From positions 1-41,445 of the forward strand of contig DUMJ01000018.1 of the NCBI GenBank assembly GCA_012839925.1: DNA of 41,445 nt. The letters are read 5' to 3'. The translations under genes and the position numbers were made by a program. This document shows, in pieces, positions 35,004 to 41,445 of this stretch. The stretch comes from a bacterium (GTDB lineage: Bacteria; DUMJ01). Each line of letters starts with the position of its first letter. Position 1 is the stretch's first letter. The notes under the pieces were generated by a model. It did no database searches. It was not told the origin of the DNA and saw only the letters and a list, made by a program, of their open reading frames with translations.

Positions 35004-36989
35004 TTATTCTATAACCACCATTTGATAACCGTTTACTTCCGGTACAGTAAACTCTACATATCCATTATTATACACAAAGTTTACTTCCTTCTTCTCTGGA
35101 ACAAGATAACATCTAGAAGGAGAACCATCAACTCTCACTTTCAGATTGATATTGCAGATAGGGATTACATCTTCTATCACATCTATACTTTTACATCTTC
35201 TCTCTGGAATATAGTGGAGTATATGTACTATATGTCGATCTTTTCCATTGTAATGCTGTGAGGTGACAGTAATCCTTGCTGTAGATGGGGCATTATCTAT
35301 AGTTAGAGGATTATCGAGAAGCAGGTCTATACAATTTCTTACAAGTTTTTTATAAACCAGATTACCATTCAATATATAGGCTCTAAAGATAGGATAGCTT
35401 ATGTAGATTACATTATCATTTCTAACCGCTGCCGGATAAGGAGTCTTCTTATCTGGAGGTGTCTGAGCATGAGAGGAAAAATGCTCCCAAGTCCTGTTGA
35501 AGTACGGCTGATATGTCTCTGCCAGAATCTGAGTCCCATCTATAGGCTGAACTTTTGTCCCTCTTTCATACATAACATACTCAGCAGGTTCAATCTCCTT
35601 ATCTGCTGGGGATAATACCCTAAAATAATCAGGACAGTAGTCACTATCTCCTAAATATTCAACCCCAAGATCATCAAGAATAAACTTATCTCCAGCTAAC
35701 CCTGACTTATAACTTGTTATAAGTTTTCCACCACCATTCAGATATTTTCTCAGTTTCTCAGCCAGCACTTCATCCATATTTACTCTATCTGGAGTTATTA
35801 TAAGTTTGTATTTACTTAGATCTTCTCGTGAATCTATAAATGAGAATTGATAGTGAAATTCAGACAGTATCCTCATAGCACCTTCATCAGAGTCAGTCCT
35901 CCAGTCATTAAAGAAAGAACTAGAGATGAGAACTCCTATATCAGATAGAGGCTTTGCATCTTCGCACCACTCTTCTCTTTCAGCTACCTTCTTATACACA
36001 CTACCGATAAGATTATACACGGTCTTATCCAGTTTTCCTCTTGGATGTAGCTGGTCTCCAACAGAACACTTCGCCCCCAGAGAGAGCATTGTAAAGCACT
36101 CATACTCCAGTGCAGGATTATTTTTAAATCCACCAAAATCTGCCCAGCTCTTATGGAATCTACCTGTCATACCCAGCAAATCCTTATCAAGAGTCTGATA
36201 GTAACGTACAAAGAGAGGGAAATGGTTATATCCCCATCCTCCAGAAGGAAGAGATTCTATCTCAAAATGTGTAAAATAATCCGCCTCCGGTCTCATACCA
36301 AACTCATCATCGCTTTCAAGTCTGAGTCTGGAGTTATAGAATATACTCGCATCTGAGTTTAAACTCTTTACTAATTTATCCATTCTATCCATAAAGTTTC
36401 TGCTTACTATGAGAGAGTGTCTGTAGAGATCATTATCATCTTCCGGATTCAGCCCAAGCTTTTTCATACTATCCATACAATGGTTACATACACACCCCGG
36501 AAATGTCTGCATCACTATATCAAAGAAGACCCCATCCACATCATAAGATTTAAGGACCTCCTCTGTCTGCTCTGCCACATAATCCACATATGGGGAATTC
36601 ATACAGAGGAATCTCCATCCTCTATTCCCAAATGGAGGTCTACCTGCAAGTGTTCCATCTTTATTTACCTGGAGCCAATCAGCATGTTTACTGGCAGAAT
36701 ATTCATCCCAAACCACACTTATATATGCGCATACCCTTATCCCCTCTCTATGGCAGGCTTCTACCATCTCACCAAGGAGGTCCCTTTTTAATGATGGATG
36801 GACCATCCCAACCTTTGTCGGATAATATGACATCCCATGATGACATTTGGCAAATACTGTTATAGAGTTAACATACGCATCTTTCAATGTTTTGGCAAAC
36901 TCTTCAGGGTCAAAATCCACTCCAACATCCGGTATCAATGGGGATGTATGGAAATCAAGATGGACCTGTCTGAATGGTAATTCAATCAC
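35004..36989 (-). CDS. GHL6-like putative glycoside hydrolase with trimerisation (GH42M-like) domain
   Basis: The 661-residue protein is a paralogue of the one at 23364-25460. Its TIM barrel has YYPTKVGMVHPSLKRDLLGE, CHREGIRVCAYISVVWDEY and VDGVFFDIVMQTFPG followed by CVCNHC (Cys166, Cys168, Cys171). A flavodoxin-like middle domain has DIGVLISSSF, YKLIITPDRVNMDE and LNGGGKLITSYKSG. A C-terminal beta domain ends it. The reaction is unknown; the TIM barrel and operon partners suggest a glycosidase or related sugar enzyme. The start is a GTG at 36989 with GGGGTGAG five bases upstream, overlapping the preceding UroD-like gene by eight bases. No signal peptide, so it is cytoplasmic. Confidence 0.77.
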   Translation of the reverse strand: MIELPFRQVHLDFHTSPLIPDVGVDFDPEEFAKTLKDAYVNSITVFAKCHHGMSYYPTKVGMVHPSLKRDLLGEMVEACHREGIRVCAYISVVWDEYSASKHADWLQVNKDGTLAGRPPFGNRGWRFLCMNSPYVDYVAEQTEEVLKSYDVDGVFFDIVMQTFPGCVCNHCMDSMKKLGLNPEDDNDLYRHSLIVSRNFMDRMDKLVKSLNSDASIFYNSRLRLESDDEFGMRPEADYFTHFEIESLPSGGWGYNHFPLFVRYYQTLDKDLLGMTGRFHKSWADFGGFKNNPALEYECFTMLSLGAKCSVGDQLHPRGKLDKTVYNLIGSVYKKVAEREEWCEDAKPLSDIGVLISSSFFNDWRTDSDEGAMRILSEFHYQFSFIDSREDLSKYKLIITPDRVNMDEVLAEKLRKYLNGGGKLITSYKSGLAGDKFILDDLGVEYLGDSDYCPDYFRVLSPADKEIEPAEYVMYERGTKVQPIDGTQILAETYQPYFNRTWEHFSSHAQTPPDKKTPYPAAVRNDNVIYISYPIFRAYILNGNLVYKKLVRNCIDLLLDNPLTIDNAPSTARITVTSQHYNGKDRHIVHILHYIPERRCKSIDVIEDVIPICNINLKVRVDGSPSRCYLVPEKKEVNFVYNNGYVEFTVPEVNGYQMVVIE

Positions 36990-38076
36990 AGTATCTCACC
37001 CCTTCATCTAACATAATAAGATAATTTTCAACAGGAACATAATTTGTTACTGAATTTCCAGAACCCAGTGCATATCTCGTAGGCATACAACATTCAAGTA
37101 TACTCCTTACATAAGACCTGAGCTCTCTCTCCTCCAGTCTGCATAGCTTATCCACATCCACCCCTCCCAGAGCTGCCACCCTGTCGCCATATCTCTTTTT
37201 AAATTCAGTTACCGGTAAGATATCATCCTGAAAAGAGTGAATGGCATCTACCCTTACATCCTCTATCAGATCTTCAATTATCTCCAGTATATACCCACAA
37301 CAGTGGAACCAGTACATCTTGTTGTATCTATGCGCCAATTCAGCATACCTTTTATGCCATGGTAGGACCAGCGCTCTTAAATATTTAGGAGATAGTATGG
37401 TGCTGGTTTTAAAGCCGAGGTCATCTCCCTGAAAGATTCCCTCCACATTGTCAAGTGTAATGAGGTTTTCATAAAACCTGTAAATAGTCTCGCCAACCCT
37501 ATCAAATACCGCCTTTACCAGCTCATAATCCTCATAGAGGAGATAACTCATACCTTCAAAACCTAAAAGTGATTCACTGCTGATCTCAAAAACCCCGCTC
37601 GAAGGACATACCAGCATCTTCATCCCTTCAGGGAGATTTTTCAAAACAAATTCGTAGTTAGAATAGTCAAATGATTCTGATTTTGGCCAGGGATACTCTT
37701 CAAAATCTTTCCACGATGTTATTATCCCGACAGACTCTTCTATCCAGTTCCTCTGTCCCCTGGGTAAGATTGCAGTATCTTCAGCAACCCTCCGTTTCTG
37801 TTCAGCGAAACCCAAACCACCAGATACTCTGATATAGTCGTATCCCATCCTGTACCAGAAATTTATCTGCTGTCTCCAGAAACCCTGGAAGTCATCCTGC
37901 GGATAATGGATAACCTTATCACCAAGGATATTCTCTGTAATATACCAGATAATCTCTATATCTGGAAATAATTCTGCAAAGTGAACCCTCCTGGCTGGTT
38001 TTTTACCGAGAATAACATCTCTAAATTCAGAAAAATTCGGCTCAGGTTTTTCAAATGGAACTCTAAACTTATTCAC
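36982..38076 (-). CDS. UroD-superfamily protein with HxC-type metal motif
   Basis: The 364-residue barrel protein resembles methyltransferase-type UroD proteins. It has IFQGDDLGFKTSTILSPKYLRALVLPWHKRYAEL (about 214-247) and then WFHCCGYILEIIEDL, where His258 and Cys260 match the HxC zinc pair of MtaA-like enzymes. The third expected Cys near the C-terminus is replaced by the stretch ALGSGNSVTNYVP, so zinc binding may be altered. RQAGRY of heme-pathway UroD is absent. No corrinoid protein is encoded nearby, so methyl transfer is only one possibility. The start is GTG with AAGGAGG four bases upstream. It overlaps the second UroD-like gene by four bases and the GHL6 gene by eight. Confidence 0.83.
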   Translation of the reverse strand: MNKFRVPFEKPEPNFSEFRDVILGKKPARRVHFAELFPDIEIIWYITENILGDKVIHYPQDDFQGFWRQQINFWYRMGYDYIRVSGGLGFAEQKRRVAEDTAILPRGQRNWIEESVGIITSWKDFEEYPWPKSESFDYSNYEFVLKNLPEGMKMLVCPSSGVFEISSESLLGFEGMSYLLYEDYELVKAVFDRVGETIYRFYENLITLDNVEGIFQGDDLGFKTSTILSPKYLRALVLPWHKRYAELAHRYNKMYWFHCCGYILEIIEDLIEDVRVDAIHSFQDDILPVTEFKKRYGDRVAALGGVDVDKLCRLEERELRSYVRSILECCMPTRYALGSGNSVTNYVPVENYLIMLDEGVRYCD

Positions 38077-39113
38077 AGAACCTCCTTAAGATATCCTATA
38101 TATCTCTCCATCATCTCACTAGGTATATTTGGCGGGAGATGATTCCCTACTGCAAACATAATACCTTTGAACTTTTTAGCCAGTTCGACTGTTTTATCTA
38201 TACTGGCACATACCACTTCCCATTTTCCAAAGGTCAGGTCCCTGCAGTCAACAAAGCTTCCAACCAGTACAGTAGAACCACCAAATCTCTCAACCATAAA
38301 TCCAAAATCATTGCAGGGCTCAAAGATAAGTCCATCTGCCCCAGCGTTAACTATATCCTCTGCAAATCCCATAAAATTACCATCAGAGCAGAACAGGACC
38401 TTTTTCCCTGATCTGTGCAATGGCTTCCAGAGTTCTGCATATCTGGGGATAATCACCTTTCTGTATATCTCTGGTCTCATAAAAGGTCCACCTGTCCATA
38501 CGAAGTCATCATGCTGAATAATTACTTCCGCACTGGTCTTTGCCCAGGCTTCCATATGAAATAAAGTGAAACGGAAGAAACTATCCAGGACCTTCTCCAT
38601 CTTACTGATATCGGAGAGAGCCAGAAGGAACATCTCCCATCCAAATGCCTGTATGGCTCCAGAAACAATTGTTTTATAGTAACCTCCAGTAGAAAGCTGG
38701 TTTGGAAAATCATCCCTGAGTCTCTGTATATTTGATTCATAAGCTGAAACCTGTTCATCAAAATCAGGTAGCCCATACTCAGCTACAGTATCAAAATCCC
38801 ACACATCTTCTGGGCTCTTGAATGGGCATTCCTTCGGAATTCTTTTATCACTTCCATCTATTGCATATTCAGCATGTCCCATATCGGTAGCCCTACCAAA
38901 CTTCTCCCAATCACCGTGAAGTCCATCATCTGTGTTCCATAAAAAATCTATCATCAAGATATCATAGAATTTCCTGATAGTATCAAGGTCTATCTTGGAA
39001 GCTTCAGTTTTCTTTAGAATGTAATCTGTATGATAATTTAGGCTATACTCAGTATGTGCTATCCTTGGTGTCTCTTTCAGAGAAATAGTGTCCAGTGCTA
39101 TCTCTCTGCTCAT
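38073..39113 (-). CDS. UroD-superfamily protein, SDGN variant
   Basis: The 346-residue protein keeps the UroD-like barrel (VIIQHDDFVWTGGPFMRPEIYRKVIIPRYAELWKPLH, about 197-233). The metal-motif strand reads VLFCSDGNF (239-247) instead of HxCG, and the C-terminal loop reads AVGNHLPPNIP (321-331). SDGN and the HLPP-like loop are shared with the protein at 25498-26610 and differ from its immediate neighbour at 36982. This suggests two distinct UroD-like activities in one operon. Its ATG overlaps the SDR stop (ATGA). Function is unknown, though link to sugar breakdown is strong by context. Confidence 0.8.
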   Translation of the reverse strand: MSREIALDTISLKETPRIAHTEYSLNYHTDYILKKTEASKIDLDTIRKFYDILMIDFLWNTDDGLHGDWEKFGRATDMGHAEYAIDGSDKRIPKECPFKSPEDVWDFDTVAEYGLPDFDEQVSAYESNIQRLRDDFPNQLSTGGYYKTIVSGAIQAFGWEMFLLALSDISKMEKVLDSFFRFTLFHMEAWAKTSAEVIIQHDDFVWTGGPFMRPEIYRKVIIPRYAELWKPLHRSGKKVLFCSDGNFMGFAEDIVNAGADGLIFEPCNDFGFMVERFGGSTVLVGSFVDCRDLTFGKWEVVCASIDKTVELAKKFKGIMFAVGNHLPPNIPSEMMERYIGYLKEVL

Positions 39114-39889
39114 AACAATGTATATCCTCCATCAATTACCAATACCTGACCGGTCATAAAACTGGAAGCATCTGAGGCAAGATAAACCACCGTCCCACAG
39201 AGTTCCTCCGGTTCACCAGGTCTTTTCATTGGGGTAGGTTCAAGCCATAACCTCCGATACTCTTCCTCCTCAAAGAATGGAGCAGTCATAGCAGTCTTCA
39301 TATAGCCAGGAGCAATAGCATTTACGTTTATGTTATATCTAGCCCATTCTACGGCAAGAGATTTTGTAAGCATTATAACGCCTGCCTTGGATGCATTATA
39401 CGATACCTGAGGTTGTGGATAATTTACTATCAGTCCTGACATAGAAGCCATATTGATAATCCTACCCCTTCTCTGCTCTATCATACGTCTTCCTGCAGCC
39501 TGAGAACAGAGGAATACACCGGTTAAGTTTACATCTATTACATCGTCCCAATCCTTCTTTGACATATCTTCAGCTGGAGAATGCCTTACTATTCCTGCAT
39601 TATTTACCAGGATATCTATGCAACCCAAACCAGATATGACATCCTCCACCATACGATCTACTTCCTCTTTTACGGTGACATCAGCTTTAATAGCAATAAA
39701 CTTTCTTCCGAGCCTCTCTGAAAACTCTCCTGCCACATCCTTCGCTAGATCAAGGTTAATATCAACAATAGCAACATTAGCCCCTGCTTCTCCCAAAGCC
39801 TGAGCCATAGCCTTACCCAATCCCTGAGCGGCACCGGTTACAATAGCATTCCTGCCATCCAGTTTAAACATATCCAGAATACTCATCAT
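39110..39889 (-). CDS. SDR-family oxidoreductase
   Basis: The 259-residue classical SDR has TGAAQGLGKAMAQALGEAG (18-36) for dinucleotide binding and VAIVDINLDLAKDV, whose Asp after the second strand suggests NAD. NNAGIVRHS and the catalytic region NMASMSGLIV...VSYNASKAG give Ser, Tyr and Lys. The C-terminus GQVLVIDGGYTLL is standard. It probably oxidises a sugar or reduces a sugar acid. It sits six bases after the fucosidase gene, so L-fucose or another released sugar is a reasonable substrate. Two ATG codons in tandem follow AGGAG; the second (39886) has the better spacing. A paralogue is at 20338. Confidence 0.88.
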   Translation of the reverse strand: MMSILDMFKLDGRNAIVTGAAQGLGKAMAQALGEAGANVAIVDINLDLAKDVAGEFSERLGRKFIAIKADVTVKEEVDRMVEDVISGLGCIDILVNNAGIVRHSPAEDMSKKDWDDVIDVNLTGVFLCSQAAGRRMIEQRRGRIINMASMSGLIVNYPQPQVSYNASKAGVIMLTKSLAVEWARYNINVNAIAPGYMKTAMTAPFFEEEEYRRLWLEPTPMKRPGEPEELCGTVVYLASDASSFMTGQVLVIDGGYTLL

Positions 39890-39895
39890 ATTCTC

Positions 39896-41092
39896 CTATT
39901 CAAAAGGTCTAAAAGGGTCCAATGCCGTTATGTCTCCCTCAAACTCTAAAACTATTACAGTATCCAGAGGGTCAGGAGCTTTTTCCGGTAATCCTGAGAA
40001 TATAATACGCTCACCCTTTACTGTATAATTAATTTCTTCTCCGGTCTCCAAGAAGTATGCTTTTTTAATATTAATCTTACAGGGGGCGAGGGCAAATTCA
40101 CTGTTCCAGTAAAAGACATGTATGTATAACTTGTTATCTTTAAGGGTTGTCACCCCATGTGGAAATCCTACCTTTGTTCTCACTGTCCCGTAGATACTCT
40201 CACCATTTTTATCTATCCATCCTCCAACCTGTTCCAGTATCTTTATCGATTCCTCTGGTATGGTTCCATCAGGCTTGGGTCCTACATTTAATAAGTAATT
40301 TCCCCCTCCAGAGGCACATCTGGCTAGATTCCAGATAACTTCCTGTGGAGGTTTCCAGTTATTATCTCCCTTACAATAACCCCAGTGGTCATTAAGGGTC
40401 ATACAGGATTCCCAGTCTCTTTCAGGCATATTGGGATTTGGGAAATGTCCAGGGACATACTGTTCAGGCGTATCAAAATCCTCTGGCAACTGGCTCCTGT
40501 TATTTATGATTATATCTGGCTGCAGTCTTCTCACCATTGCATTTAATTCCTGAGACTTCCAGTCTTCTGCCGTATACGGCCATCCTCCATCATACCAGAG
40601 GATATCAATCTTTCCATAGTTTGTCATCAACTCTTCTACCTGAGCATGCATATAGTTAACCAGCTTATTCCAGCCCTCCGGGTCCTTCTTGGGTCCAAGA
40701 AAATATGCATCATATCTCCAGTCAAGGAGCGAAAAGTAAAAACCAACCCTCATATCATATTTCCTGCATGCATCCACGTATTCCTTTACAAGGTCTCTCC
40801 TGGCAGAACTTTTAGGGGCTGTAAAGTCCCTCACCTTACTATCAAAAAGAGAAAACCCATCATGATGCCTCGTTGTTAAAACCATATACTTCATTCCAGC
40901 CCTTTTAGCCAGTTTCACCCACTCTTCGGGATTATATCTCTCCGGATTGAATTTATCCGCGAATTTCCGGTATTCCCCCTTGGGAATCCTCTCCTGAAAC
41001 ATAACCCATTCTCCCCTGCCAGGTACACTGTAGACACCCCAGTGAATAAACATTCCAAACTTTGCTTCTCTCCACCAAGACATTCTGTCCAT
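39896..41092 (-). CDS. Alpha-L-fucosidase, GH29
   Basis: The 398-residue enzyme shows the GH29 barrel: WWREAKFGMFIHWGVYSVPG, MKYMVLTTRHHDGFSLFDS, then ILWYDGGWP with the nucleophile Asp168. FDTPEQYVPG carries Glu210 as candidate acid/base. NWKPPQEVIWNLARCASGGGNYLLNVGP is the late conserved stretch. A short C-terminal beta domain follows. GH29 enzymes release L-fucose from alpha-fucosides by retention. There is no signal peptide, so it works on imported oligosaccharides. AGGAGGT lies eight bases before the ATG. It is the first gene of a six-gene operon with overlaps or gaps below 20 bases. A 17-base imperfect repeat TCAAT...ATTGA (41117-41133) upstream might be an operator. Confidence 0.94.
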   Translation of the reverse strand: MDRMSWWREAKFGMFIHWGVYSVPGRGEWVMFQERIPKGEYRKFADKFNPERYNPEEWVKLAKRAGMKYMVLTTRHHDGFSLFDSKVRDFTAPKSSARRDLVKEYVDACRKYDMRVGFYFSLLDWRYDAYFLGPKKDPEGWNKLVNYMHAQVEELMTNYGKIDILWYDGGWPYTAEDWKSQELNAMVRRLQPDIIINNRSQLPEDFDTPEQYVPGHFPNPNMPERDWESCMTLNDHWGYCKGDNNWKPPQEVIWNLARCASGGGNYLLNVGPKPDGTIPEESIKILEQVGGWIDKNGESIYGTVRTKVGFPHGVTTLKDNKLYIHVFYWNSEFALAPCKINIKKAYFLETGEEINYTVKGERIIFSGLPEKAPDPLDTVIVLEFEGDITALDPFRPFE

Positions 41093-41182
41093 AAGTTTCT
41101 ACCTCCTATTAGTGTTTCAATAATTTTCATTGATTTTTCCCAGGATTTCCCTGAAAATTTTATAAATCTAAGGATTTTCTTC

Positions 41183-41445
41183 TCACACCAGAATAACCTC
41201 TTCCAGAATATGTCTACCAATATTTGGTTTTAGAGAGTCTTTCATAACAAGATCCACCTTAACGCCTAAGATATCTGAAAGATAATTTTCAAGACTAATA
41301 AATTCAAGAAGTGACGGAGTCTTTTCAAATTCAACTAAAATATCTACATCACTCGATTGCCCCTGTTCATTTCTCACATAAGAGCCAAATATACCTATCT
41401 CTCTGACACTATATTTTATCTTTAGCTCTTCTCTATAATAAGATA
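41183..41445 (-). CDS. Minimal nucleotidyltransferase (MntA-like), 5' end outside the window
   Basis: About 87 C-terminal residues are visible; the reading frame is open through the right edge. EIGIFGSYVRNEQ and SSDVDILVEFEK give the nucleotidyltransferase signature GSYxR...SDxDxxV with two metal-binding aspartates. LGVKVDLVMKDSLKPNIG is the usual family ending. Such proteins often act as antitoxins that AMPylate a HEPN toxin. No HEPN gene follows on the downstream side; a partner, if any, lies beyond the right edge. The stop is 90 bases before the fucosidase start. Confidence 0.85.
   Translation of the reverse strand, partial: SYYREELKIKYSVREIGIFGSYVRNEQGQSSDVDILVEFEKTPSLLEFISLENYLSDILGVKVDLVMKDSLKPNIGRHILEEVILV

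Noticed and set aside
40915..41220. 101-residue minus-strand open frame upstream of and into the fucosidase gene
   Set aside because: It overlaps both the nucleotidyltransferase end and the GH29 start in another frame. I checked whether it could be a HEPN toxin and saw no HEPN-like motif.

Overview
The window looks like chromosomal DNA of an AT-rich, probably anaerobic bacterium. Shine-Dalgarno sites (AGGAGG type) precede most starts, TTG and GTG starts are common, and genes sit in long, tightly overlapping operons. A T-box riboswitch, FeoAB ferrous iron uptake, a radical-SAM aminomutase, oxygen-labile Fe-S enzymes and many UroD-like and orphan glycoside-hydrolase-like proteins suggest an uncultured anaerobic lineage. 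The phylum cannot be fixed from the sequence alone. No rRNA, tRNA, CRISPR array, insertion sequence or prophage was seen.

Layout. (1) 1-811, minus: a DegT-type aminotransferase cut by the left edge. (2) 812-1153: an intergenic stretch with two MITE-like palindromic elements and two divergent promoters. (3) 1154-3297, plus: an ATP-grasp D-Ala-D-Ala-ligase-like gene overlapping a lysine 2,3-aminomutase-like gene; these are the only plus-strand genes. (4) 3294-14008, minus: a branched-chain amino acid operon (ilvD-ilvB-ilvN-ilvC-leuA-leuC) led by a promoter and a leucine-type T-box. It runs on with no visible break into feoA-feoB and a cytidylate-kinase-like gene. (5) 14096-14685, minus: a VapBC-like toxin-antitoxin pair. 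(6) 14745-33407, minus: a large sugar/glycoside catabolic locus. It opens with a LacI regulator whose promoter overlaps a striking inverted repeat. It then encodes a peptide-type ABC importer without ATPases, a GH63-like hydrolase, a UroD-like protein, a GHL6-like protein, a ManA-like cupin, a polyol dehydrogenase, an SDR, DUF6259 and DUF4038 hydrolase-like proteins, a ribokinase and a nucleoside hydrolase. (7) 33438-41092, minus: a second sugar operon with a GH29 alpha-L-fucosidase, an SDR, two UroD-like proteins, a GHL6-like protein and an L-fucose-isomerase-family enzyme, closed by a strong terminator. (8) 41183-41445: the end of a minimal nucleotidyltransferase.

How it fits together. None of the hydrolases in regions 6-7 shows a signal peptide, while the solute-binding protein does. 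This suggests that short glycosides are imported intact and dismantled in the cytoplasm by the fucosidase and the orphan hydrolases, with isomerases and dehydrogenases processing the freed sugars. The most unusual feature is that a UroD-superfamily gene lies directly upstream of a GHL6-type gene in both sugar operons. Two of the three UroD-like proteins replace the usual HxC zinc motif with a shared SDGN motif. This recurring UroD-GHL6 module is the best candidate for an undescribed pathway here.
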